From contig NZ_KB890634.1 in NCBI RefSeq assembly GCF_000373185.1, positions 18,741 to 82,740 of the forward strand: 64,000 bases of DNA. Direction: 5' to 3'. The notes beneath the pieces were generated by a model, which was not told where the DNA came from, ran no database searches, and was given only the letters and a program-made list of their open reading frames with translations. Position numbers and translations under genes: made by a program. Shown one piece after another: positions 10,339 to 18,069 of the stretch. Source of the stretch: Segatella paludivivens DSM 17968 = JCM 13650. GTDB lineage: Bacteria > Bacteroidota > Bacteroidia > Bacteroidales > Bacteroidaceae. Within the stretch, counting starts at the first letter, position 1; every line of letters starts with the position of its first letter.

Positions 10339-10485
10339 TTGGCATTAATTTCTAATTAGATACTTAGTTAACTAAATTATCTCTATAGACGATATTTACA
10401 GAACTTTGTAATCAGATAAAATAAAAAAATATAATTATTCCATAAAAGAAATATTTATGCCCATTCTGTATATTCATTTTAACAA

Positions 10486-10517
10486 CTTGTATATACATGA
10501 CTATTTTATTACTTTTG
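10486..10517 (+). promoter_or_regulatory. Orphan plus-strand promoter-like site
   Basis: CTTG at 10486-10489, a 20-nt spacer, then TACTTTTG at 10510-10517. This fits the Bacteroidota housekeeping promoter (TTTG, about 20 nt, TAnnTTTG) with one mismatch. It points into the repeat block, and no plus-strand gene follows for many kilobases. It may drive a small RNA or be chance. Confidence 0.35.
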
Positions 10518-10576
10518 CATTACTAACTTAATAATAGAAAAACAAAAAACAAAAAAGTTTCAAAAATCAGGAACAG

Positions 10577-10659
10577 CCTCCACTTCAAGCGTAAATTATT
10601 ATATTTCAGCCTGTTAACTAGTGGAGGTATACCTCCACTATCATCCACTATCCTCCACT
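10577..10659. repeat. CCTCCACT word cluster
   Basis: The word CCTCCACT occurs at 10577-10584, 10632-10639 and 10652-10659, its reverse complement at 10620-10627, and a shortened copy (ATCCACT) at 10643-10649. The middle two make a perfect 22-bp palindrome at 10619-10640. Confidence 0.8.
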
Positions 10660-10817
10660 AAAATTTGCTATTTTCTAGGATAAAACAACAAGACGCAACA
10701 AAGTTACAGCTTTGAAGGTTTGATTATAGTAAAAGAATAAAATAGAAATTTATTTACTATATCTTAATCAACAAACATCTCGTTGATGCAACTTAAACAT
10801 TAGCAACGACAAAACGA

Positions 10818-10898
10818 AAACGTTTGATCGATGAAATGGAAACTTTATAACGATGAAATGGAAACTTTACATCGATATAACGCAAACGTTTGATCGAT
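10818..10898. repeat. Tandem repeat block with CGATGAAATGGAAACTTTA
   Basis: CGATGAAATGGAAACTTTA occurs twice in tandem (10829-10847 and 10851-10869). The block is bracketed by two direct copies of AAACGTTTGATCGAT at 10818-10832 and 10884-10898. Looser GAAAC-type copies continue to about 10955. Confidence 0.8.
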
Positions 10899-11057
10899 AG
10901 AACGGGGAGATAGATGATTAATAATAGAAACTTAGTAACTATAAAATAGAAACATTTTTCACGATAGCAAAAACTCGTGTAGTGAAACCGAGTTATTGTT
11001 ACCAGCAAAGTGTATAAACACAATGATCATATAATTAGTTTCTCCGACATGCCATTG

Positions 11058-11122
11058 AGTGATAAGGGCCTAATCACTCTGCACTTTGCGATACATTAGA
11101 AAGTGATTAGGCCCTTATCACT
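11058..11122. repeat. Exact 21-bp inverted repeat
   Basis: Arm 11058-11078 begins AGTGATAAGGGCC and ends ATCACT. Arm 11102-11122 is its exact reverse complement, with 23 nt between. Each arm is itself close to palindromic. A fused version of the same word appears at 38398-38418. The stem could also act as a terminator, but no T-tract follows. Confidence 0.85.
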
Positions 11123-11212
11123 ATCCAATAAAATAGCTGGATTATATTTTTTGCAAAGAATCGGGTATGATAATTGGTCATAAAACGCCAAAAATAGGTG
11201 TGTTTTCGATTT

Positions 11213-11304
11213 TAATGTCACTTTTAGCCCGATAATGTCACTTAATGTCACTCGCTCAGACCCTATAAACAGGGCGTTTGTGACATTATGACATTAGTGG
11301 CATT
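11213..11304. repeat. TAATGTCAC word cluster around a CCCTATAAACAGGG core
   Basis: TAATGTCAC lies at 11213-11221, 11233-11241 and 11243-11251. After the small hairpin core CCCTATAAACAGGG (11261-11274) and GTTTG, the reverse complement GTGACATTA appears at 11280-11288, then TGACATTA (11289-11296) and a decayed GTGGCATT (11297-11304). Core and layout match the elements at 37841 and 38658, but the flanking word differs. Confidence 0.8.
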
Positions 11305-11499
11305 GAAAAAACTTTTTCTGGTATAAGACAATATCATAAGAAATGAACAATATAACGTTGCTATAGCATCGTCTAATTATATTTATTATTACTGCTGTTA
11401 AGACATAATACTTACCTAAATATTAACACTCATTATCAGCCACCCCTGCCTTAACAATAGATATCATAAATATAGATTCACAACACAAAAGACCTCACT

Positions 11500-11931
11500 T
11501 TATTTTTTATTAAAAATCTTAATTGAGTCAAAAAGCATATCATATTTTTCTTTATTCTCAGTAGGAACATTATAATAATAGAATTGCACACCCTTGCAAA
11601 CATCTTTTCTCCAACATCTATTATTTTCTTTCCCAACATAAATTGTATGTCCTTTTTTGTTTACTATTGCAGATGGCTTATAAGAATCAACATCAAATTG
11701 CATTAGTCCCCCTTCATGAAAGATAATGCATCCCCCATCATTGAATGTATATATATAGACAACACCCTCTTCATAATTTTCTTTTTGAAAATGAACAGGA
11801 TTGGGCATCTTCACGACAATGCTCTTTGAGAGCAAATCTACACGTTCACTTTCAATGGAAGAATGTGCCATCTGATTTAAAGCAGAACATGACACAAAAA
11901 ACAGCAACATAATACCAAGGATTTTTTTCAT
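11500..11931 (-). CDS. Small lipoprotein of unknown function
   Basis: A 143-residue product that starts MKKILGIMLLFFVSC, a short lipoprotein signal with Cys15 as the likely acylation site. The rest is a compact mixed strand pattern (VVYIYTFNDGGCIIFHEGGLMQF, GHTIYVGKENNRCWRKDVCKG) with several cysteines (two spaced C-x4-C) that could pair in the periplasm or on the cell surface. No family recognised. It stands alone between two AT-rich gaps. Confidence 0.7.
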   Translation of the reverse strand: MKKILGIMLLFFVSCSALNQMAHSSIESERVDLLSKSIVVKMPNPVHFQKENYEEGVVYIYTFNDGGCIIFHEGGLMQFDVDSYKPSAIVNKKGHTIYVGKENNRCWRKDVCKGVQFYYYNVPTENKEKYDMLFDSIKIFNKK

Positions 11932-12224
11932 GCTATTTTTTATTGCTTACTTTTCTAAAGTATTAATCCATTTTCCTAATATTGTATTATTCAATGCCAT
12001 TTTTAGACAGGGCTACATTTCTCTTTAGCAACCTAAAATTATATTAGAGAAAATATTATAAAATGAAGCTTACAAAGCTATATATAAAGAAATTTAAATG
12101 CAACAAAATTCATCTATCAAGCAATCATTTTTGAAATCACTATATTGACACAATTGCATATTATCATTTTATTTATATAGAAATATCAACTGAATCAATA
12201 TAGCAGAAATACAATCTATTCTAT

Positions 12225-12851
12225 TTATTTGGCATCTTCGATTTGAATATTTAAGCCTTCAATTAAAATAGCTTGTTTATTACTTATTGGAATAAGCTGC
12301 AACTTCTCATTATATAGCTGAACTACCTTTTCACCTTTTTTCTTGAATGGGAAATTTCCATAATGAGGAACCGTATAAAAGTCGACCAAATCTAAAGAAG
12401 TACAGTCTTCCAATTCTGGAGCTTTTTCTATTGGATCAAAGTTTACACTTTTTATATATTCTGTATCAGGAGATGCTATTATAGCTCCAGCAGATTCTCC
12501 AATGTACAATTTGCCCAATTCTACTTGTTCAGCTATGATTTTATCAATACCTTTTCTTTTTAACTCTTGCAAAAGGAAGAATGTATTGCCACCTGTTATA
12601 TAAATATAATCGCATTTGTGTAATCGAGAAGATATTTCCTCTTTGGAAAGTTGAGTGATCTCGACTTCTTCTACAATTAATCCTGCTTTTTCCAAAGCTT
12701 TTTTTCCTTTTTCTACATAAAATCGTACTGATTCGGTAAGGCTTGCAGTCGGTATAAAAGCTATAGTTTTCCCTTGCAAATCCTCTTTGACATAATCGAC
12801 AAACAGATTGGCAACATCTGCAAATGATGAGCATAAAAATAATCTTTTCAT
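12225..12851 (-). CDS. Peptidase S51-like (dipeptidase E family) protein
   Basis: A 208-residue cytoplasmic protein with the class I glutamine-amidotransferase-like fold of peptidase E. Visible motifs are FIPTASLTES near the start, DYIYITGGNTFFLLQELKRKG, the nucleophile elbow YIGESAGAIIASP with the catalytic Ser, and a late DFYTVPHYGNFPF that supplies the His region. Family members cleave Asp-X dipeptides or act on related small amides. Length is normal. It appears monocistronic with its own promoter and a structured leader. Confidence 0.82.
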   Translation of the reverse strand: MKRLFLCSSFADVANLFVDYVKEDLQGKTIAFIPTASLTESVRFYVEKGKKALEKAGLIVEEVEITQLSKEEISSRLHKCDYIYITGGNTFFLLQELKRKGIDKIIAEQVELGKLYIGESAGAIIASPDTEYIKSVNFDPIEKAPELEDCTSLDLVDFYTVPHYGNFPFKKKGEKVVQLYNEKLQLIPISNKQAILIEGLNIQIEDAK

Positions 12852-13176
12852 ATTTTATTATATTAACGTGAGTTCAATGAATTGTAAGCATTAAAACGTT
12901 TGGTGATCAATGAAATATCATTATAATTTAAGGTTAAAGATCAATAGATCACCAACAAGAATCGCTATAATCACATAGGACAAAGTTACTATTTTTTTTT
13001 GTATTTCAAATAATTTCTAAAAGTTTTCTAATACTATCATAGTAAAATACATGTTGATAAGCAACATGAAACGTGAATTTTATAATTATTAATTTAAATC
13101 TTTACATATTTTACATGTTTTTTGTATATCACTAATAATAAGCAATATACCAAAAACATATCAAATCATATTTCGA
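12852..13176. other. AT-rich gap with promoter and leader of the S51 gene
   Basis: Contains an inverted repeat TTGGTGATC (12900-12908) / GATCACCAA (12947-12955) in the untranslated leader of the S51 gene, and its promoter at 12981-13010. The rest, to 13176, is plain AT-rich sequence past the end of the TPR/HTH gene; no gene seen. Confidence 0.6.
12981..13010 (-). promoter_or_regulatory. Promoter of the S51 peptidase gene
   Basis: On the minus strand, TTTG (13007-13010), an 18-nt spacer, then TAACTTTG (12981-12988). This fits the Bacteroidota -33/-7 consensus, with a slightly short spacer. The predicted transcript starts near 12975, leaving a leader of about 125 nt. Confidence 0.55.
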
Positions 13177-14904
13177 TTATGATTTCCTAATTTTTTCATC
13201 AAATATTTGTGCTCCACCCTTAATATTGTAAAGAGAGGACAGCAATTTTGCACGAATATTAGTTATAACCTGTGGAGAAACATCCAACAGACAAGCCATT
13301 TCTGAAGGTAAAAATCTTAATCTCGTCAAAAGACAAAGTAGAAATTCACGCTCTTTCAATACGCTTTCTTTTGATATTAGAAATGACAAAAATACATTAT
13401 CATATTTCTCAAAATGCAAGCGTAAAGATTTTATATCTGAATAAGATGCTATTTTCCCTTTTTGAGATATTGCATGCAGATAATTCACAATTGGAGCATT
13501 AAAGAATATATCACGCATACCCCATTGGTCAGGACGCAACTTATCACTTTGCTGTGATGAAAGCTTTTCTTGCAGGCTTTCTATCTCATTCTGTAAACGG
13601 TCTATATACTCACTATTCTGCGAGTCTTTCTTTTTATTAGCACGTGATAATTCCTCTTCTCGATTGCGCAAGGTAAGAATATCGAATGCGTAACTTGTAT
13701 TTTGCTCTTTTATTCTATTGTAACGAAGTCTATTTCTCAGATAAAAGAGCAGGAAAAGCAAGAATAAGACTATGATCACAACGATAATAAATGTTGTTCT
13801 GATTTTTAATTCATAGTCTTTCTGCTGTGCTAAATCCTTATATTTGCTGTAATTAAAAATAGCATGCATCTGTTGTAGATGCCGTGTAGACATATGTGCG
13901 TAAGATGAATCTACTGCATTATTCCATAGTTCACTATATTTTGCGATTGAATCAGCATCTTTCTTTTTTCTGTATAACATGAACAGACCCTTGGCAGCAG
14001 CTTGTTTATTATTAAAATCACTATAGTTATAAAGTTCACGTTCAAAGAAAAATTTTGAAGAGTCTAATTTATTAACGCCTAAATAATAAAGCCCCTTATG
14101 ATATCCACGAATACCATATTCCTTAGTATCTATATATTTTTTATCAAAATACTTGTCTGAAATATCCATATAGTATTTTGCCTTAACAAACTTTTTTTGC
14201 AGAAGATAAATATATACTTCTAGGTCGGAAGGTACTGTGGCTAATTCTTTATATCCATATCGTCTATACAAACTACGCACGTGCCTATTAATTATAAAAA
14301 CAGAGTCGTACTTCCCCTTAAAATAATATTCTCTTTCTTCATTTCTATAATATGATAATGCTCCTAAGGTATCTTTGGCTATGAACGCGTATTTAGCAGC
14401 AAGTTTAAAATAAGAAAGCATGATATTATATGAGTCCTGCTCTTCATATCTTTCTGCCATCTGTCCATATATTCTTGACAAGGTATAAAAATCACAATTT
14501 TTATCTGTAACATCTGCATGCTTAACAGCATCTTCATAATATTTTATTGCGAGAGGAGCATCACCCATATCACGATATACACATCCTAGTAGATAGAATG
14601 CTTCCATACGTTGATTATTGTTACCATTATCTGAATAATAATCAACGACATCCTTCATAGTACTATCTGATGTCATAGAGATAAAAAACTTGTTGTGTGC
14701 ACTAGCAAGCAACAATTCGTATCTCATTCTATCAGCTTTTGATAAATTATTTTGATCATTGCCAATCTTTCGCAATAACTGTAATGCTGTTGTATCTGAG
14801 TGACGGATACAACTATCTATTTTATTCCACTCAGCAGTGTGTGCATTATTCGTGCAACCTATAAGACTAATACTTAATATAAAGAATATTACAAGATGTT
14901 TCAT
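13177..14904 (-). CDS. Membrane TPR protein with C-terminal helix-turn-helix
   Basis: A 575-residue lipoprotein-like product: signal ISLIGC at the start, TPR-type helices over about residues 30-370 (for example AFYLLGCVYRDMGDAPLAIKYYEDAV), one membrane helix near 372-390 (FIIVVIIVLFLLFLLFY), a coiled coil at about 400-450, and a C-terminal helix-turn-helix-like segment (LTRLRFLPSEMACLLDVSPQVITNIRAKL). Proteins of this plan are frequent in Prevotella and Bacteroides and are thought to sense on the periplasmic side and act on DNA inside. The ligand and targets are unknown. It has its own promoter with a duplicated leader. Confidence 0.72.
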   Translation of the reverse strand: MKHLVIFFILSISLIGCTNNAHTAEWNKIDSCIRHSDTTALQLLRKIGNDQNNLSKADRMRYELLLASAHNKFFISMTSDSTMKDVVDYYSDNGNNNQRMEAFYLLGCVYRDMGDAPLAIKYYEDAVKHADVTDKNCDFYTLSRIYGQMAERYEEQDSYNIMLSYFKLAAKYAFIAKDTLGALSYYRNEEREYYFKGKYDSVFIINRHVRSLYRRYGYKELATVPSDLEVYIYLLQKKFVKAKYYMDISDKYFDKKYIDTKEYGIRGYHKGLYYLGVNKLDSSKFFFERELYNYSDFNNKQAAAKGLFMLYRKKKDADSIAKYSELWNNAVDSSYAHMSTRHLQQMHAIFNYSKYKDLAQQKDYELKIRTTFIIVVIIVLFLLFLLFYLRNRLRYNRIKEQNTSYAFDILTLRNREEELSRANKKKDSQNSEYIDRLQNEIESLQEKLSSQQSDKLRPDQWGMRDIFFNAPIVNYLHAISQKGKIASYSDIKSLRLHFEKYDNVFLSFLISKESVLKEREFLLCLLTRLRFLPSEMACLLDVSPQVITNIRAKLLSSLYNIKGGAQIFDEKIRKS

Positions 14905-14920
14905 GTGTTATTATTTTGGC

Positions 14921-15028
14921 ATGTTCTGCCGAGTGCAGCTTATCTTATGCAAAGATTACGCAAATGAGAGCAGATACATCAAACTCGTTTGAATGTTCTG
15001 CCGAGTGCAGCTTATCTTATGCAAAGAT
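14921..15028. repeat. Duplicated promoter/leader repeat, 36 bp, period 72 bp
   Basis: Two identical 36-bp copies at 14921-14956 and 14993-15028. Each reads ATGTTCTGCCGAGTGCAG and ends TGCAAAGAT. On the minus strand this is a -7 box (TATCTTTGCA in the distal copy, AATCTTTGCA in the proximal one) followed by a CTGC-ACTCG-GCAG hairpin and CGGCAGAACATT. A related copy lies at 38079-38114. Confidence 0.85.
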
Positions 15029-15052
15029 AAAACAATTATCTTAGATAGCAAA
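15022..15052 (-). promoter_or_regulatory. Promoter of the TPR/HTH gene
   Basis: Minus strand: TTTG at 15049-15052, 19-nt spacer, TATCTTTG at 15022-15029. This is a full match to the Bacteroidota consensus. The transcript would start near 15015 and run through the proximal 36-bp repeat before the start codon at 14904. Confidence 0.7.
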
Positions 15053-15150
15053 ATGAGACTTAATACTAGAGGCTTAATCCCTCAGAAAAAATAAGCAATT
15101 ATATTTCACTAGAAATTCTAATAAAGATTATATTGAATAATTTAATTCTT

Positions 15151-18048
15151 TTATTTCTGACTATTAATAAATTCACGAGGACTAACGCCATATCGCTTCC
15201 TGAAGCATTTACCAAAATAGCCAGAATCACTGAAACCAGATTTATAGGCAATATCAGCAATACTCAATTCTGACGTTTTCAATAATTCAACGGCACAAGC
15301 CAACTTACGCTCCTTCACGAAATCAGAAGGAGATAATCCAGTAAGAGCTTTAAGGCGTTTGAAGAATGAGCTCCTACTCATACCCAACTGTTTGGCAATT
15401 AATTCGATATCAAAGTCTTCCTGAACTAGATTACTATCAATGATTCTACTAACATTATCAACAAATAATTTATCCTGCTGTTCAAGATAGAATTTCTTCT
15501 TGAATTCCGACACCTTAGTCTGGATATAAATATCGTTCTTCATCTTCAGCTGATACTTAGCATACTTTATAACAAAGTAAGCCGTTACCATGAAAATCAA
15601 TAGATAAAATGTATACGCCCACCATGTAGCCCACCAAGGCGGCAATACCGTTATCTGCATCTTGCAACTGCTCATCTTACCTGGATTAGCAGTATCTATT
15701 GCCTGAACAACAAAAGTGTAATCTCCAGGAGGCACGTTAGTATAAGACGCAATTCGGTTGCTGCCATTATAATGCCAATCCTTATCATATCCGTCTAGCT
15801 TGTAACGATAGTTCACTCCATCACGATTATGAAAGTTCAATGCAGCAAACTCCAATGTAAACATTGACTGATTATGTTTAAGTTCCAGTCTGTGAACATA
15901 GTTTATAGCCTCATCAATAATAGGATCATCAACATAACTGCGTATATCCCTGTTATTTACCTGACAGCCGACAATATATACAGGATATTTTACATTTTTT
16001 GTTTTAAGAGCCTCTGGTCGAAATGCCAATATTCCCTGTTTGCACCCCATCCATAATTCTCCATTTGAATTTTTCAAAGAAGAAGTCTCTTCCATATCCA
16101 CATGTGGAAAACCATCTGTATTGTCAAAATTCCTTATGCGATCAGAAACAGGATTATAACATGACAAACCATGATCATTGCCTAGCCAGAGTCTGCCACT
16201 GTTATCCTCTAAAATAGAAACAATAACATCGTTTCGTAACCCCTCACGTTTTCCAAGAGACTTAAACAAAGGAAGATTCTGCTTTTTATCATATCCAGAA
16301 ATACGACTCAAGCCGCCACCAAACATACACACCCAAATATTCTGCCGATGATCTTTATATAGTGCATAAACATCACTATTAGCCAAGGTATTTGTTTCGG
16401 TCAATCTGTAAGAATCAAATTTTATATGCTTTACATCATCAAAGTTTGCATCAAAAGACATCAATCCATCTATCGTTCCAACCCATATTCTACCATGGCG
16501 GTCTTCAACCATATTTCTTACTTCAAGATAAAGTCCATATCCCGGATAGTTCTTCATTCCGTTATACTTATTTTTGAACTCTATCCTGCCATTATGTTCC
16601 ACGATAAGATTCAAACCACCATCAAGCGTTCCTACCCAAATGCGTCGATGACTATCCTCATAGGTGATATAAACGTTATTACCACTTATTGTAGATCGAT
16701 CGGCAACATTGTGCAAATAATGAACAAAACGGTACCCTCCCTCAACGCTCTTATCTGGCAAAGCCTTTACTAGTCCGTCACCTTTAGTTGACAACCACAG
16801 ATTTCCTTTATGGTCTGCCATTATATAATAAACGCTTCCTATATGATACTTGTCATAAGAATATTTGAACTTCAATTTACCGTTTATGTCAAGCAAATAA
16901 AGATTCTTACTGCGTGTGCCGACCAATACATCTCCATTTTTAAGTTGAAACAAAGACCTCACGCCTTCCTTATCACTAGGCGGTAAGGGAATGATACGGA
17001 ACTGACGTTTTGGAAAGTTAAATCGATAGATGCCATTGTTTGTTGACGAAAGCCATAAAATTCCATCACGGTCTATATTCATACTAAAGAAATGTGCTCC
17101 TTGCTTTTCATCACTCAATTGCGGTAACGTTGCGACATTACGCATTTCAAGAGTCTGTCTATCAATATAAAGAGCCTCACCCGCCTCAGTGAGATAGAAT
17201 ATGCCATGTTCTCCAGCATCGCAAAATGAAGGGGATGTTACACGACCGAAATAAGAAAACGGAAACATTTTTTGTTTGCCGTTACGAGGATTGAAATATT
17301 TTATTGAAGTAGTGCCAACAGTCCATAAACATCCAAAGCGATCCTTATAAACATTAGACTCTACAGACTTTCGCTGAAAATAATCATACCATTGTTTCTT
17401 TGTCCATTTACACCCTTTAATCGGTTGAACAAAAATGCGATAGTCTTTTCCTACCCAACCAGCATAACCAGAACGTATATCTACAAAATTATCCTTCAGT
17501 TGATAATCAAACGTATTAAGCTTTCCACGAGAAGACGCAATCAACTGAACTTTAATTCTTCCATCTGGCAATGTGTAAGCTTGTAATAAGTTCTTGTCTT
17601 TCGTAAGCAGTAATACCCGTCCTTCTGGTGTCGACTGTATCTTTATGATCTGTAGATTACGAGAATACGGTTTCAGTTCATCAAAGATATTCTCAAAACG
17701 CTCAGTGCGTTTAAAGAATACAGATAGCTTCCAGTCCAACGTTTTTATCCATATATTTCCCTGTCCATCTTCCACAATAGTCTCTATCTTTCGTGGAGGT
17801 TGGTCGGAAACAATGTTCACTGCACTGGAAAAGTTTTGAAAACGTGTTCCATCAAAACGTGTAAGGCCATACCATGTGCCAAACCACATAAACCCTTCCT
17901 TATCCTTTAAGGAACAGTTTACGATGTTGTTTAGCAATCCATTTTGTTCAGTGTAATGAGAAACCAACAAATCATCCTTTCCCGAATTATTCGCCAAAGC
18001 TGAAACGGAAAGTAAAACAAAAAGCAGTATGTAGGCTAGTTTTCTCAT
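15151..18048 (-). CDS. HTCS-like membrane AraC regulator without kinase or receiver
   Basis: A 965-residue sensor-regulator. After a signal peptide (ILLFVLLSVSALA) come two_component-regulator propeller repeats (GFMWFGTWYGLTRFDG, RIWVGTLDGGLNLI, RIWVGTIDGLMSFD, RLWLGNDHGLSCYNP), a Y_Y_Y domain (NYRYKLDGYDKDWHY...SYTNVPPGDYTFVVQAI), one membrane helix near WWAYTFYLLIFMVTAYFVI, a short linker, and a C-terminal AraC DNA-binding domain (IAKQLGMSRSSFFKRLK...IADIAYKSGFSDSGYFGKCFRKRYG). A classical hybrid two-component system has HisKA, HATPase and receiver domains between the helix and AraC; here only about 60 residues separate them. It is the last gene of the GH2/GH106/esterase operon, which it probably controls in response to a pectic oligosaccharide. 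Confidence 0.9.
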   Translation of the reverse strand: MRKLAYILLFVLLSVSALANNSGKDDLLVSHYTEQNGLLNNIVNCSLKDKEGFMWFGTWYGLTRFDGTRFQNFSSAVNIVSDQPPRKIETIVEDGQGNIWIKTLDWKLSVFFKRTERFENIFDELKPYSRNLQIIKIQSTPEGRVLLLTKDKNLLQAYTLPDGRIKVQLIASSRGKLNTFDYQLKDNFVDIRSGYAGWVGKDYRIFVQPIKGCKWTKKQWYDYFQRKSVESNVYKDRFGCLWTVGTTSIKYFNPRNGKQKMFPFSYFGRVTSPSFCDAGEHGIFYLTEAGEALYIDRQTLEMRNVATLPQLSDEKQGAHFFSMNIDRDGILWLSSTNNGIYRFNFPKRQFRIIPLPPSDKEGVRSLFQLKNGDVLVGTRSKNLYLLDINGKLKFKYSYDKYHIGSVYYIMADHKGNLWLSTKGDGLVKALPDKSVEGGYRFVHYLHNVADRSTISGNNVYITYEDSHRRIWVGTLDGGLNLIVEHNGRIEFKNKYNGMKNYPGYGLYLEVRNMVEDRHGRIWVGTIDGLMSFDANFDDVKHIKFDSYRLTETNTLANSDVYALYKDHRQNIWVCMFGGGLSRISGYDKKQNLPLFKSLGKREGLRNDVIVSILEDNSGRLWLGNDHGLSCYNPVSDRIRNFDNTDGFPHVDMEETSSLKNSNGELWMGCKQGILAFRPEALKTKNVKYPVYIVGCQVNNRDIRSYVDDPIIDEAINYVHRLELKHNQSMFTLEFAALNFHNRDGVNYRYKLDGYDKDWHYNGSNRIASYTNVPPGDYTFVVQAIDTANPGKMSSCKMQITVLPPWWATWWAYTFYLLIFMVTAYFVIKYAKYQLKMKNDIYIQTKVSEFKKKFYLEQQDKLFVDNVSRIIDSNLVQEDFDIELIAKQLGMSRSSFFKRLKALTGLSPSDFVKERKLACAVELLKTSELSIADIAYKSGFSDSGYFGKCFRKRYGVSPREFINSQK

Positions 18049-18069
18049 TACACCGCCAAAAATACAAAA

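Larger units (their letters stand above)
10339..11499. other. 1.16-kb repeat-rich intergenic region
   Basis: No credible gene. It holds, in order, a plus-strand promoter-like site (10486-10517), a CCTCCACT word cluster (10577-10659), a tandem-repeat block (10818-10898), a 21-bp inverted repeat pair (11058-11122), and a TAATGTCAC word cluster around a small hairpin core (11213-11304). Each is listed separately. Short open frames here follow the repeats and have no protein-like composition. Confidence 0.8.

Noticed and set aside
10793..11023. 76-codon frame on the minus strand
   Set aside because: It is made of the tandem GAAAC-type repeats and has no protein-like features.
10339..11499. CRISPR array
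   Set aside because: Repeats occur in both orientations, are irregularly spaced, and lack uniform spacers or cas genes.
15151..18048. Classical hybrid two-component histidine kinase
   Set aside because: No HisKA, HATPase or receiver motifs lie between the membrane helix and the AraC domain.
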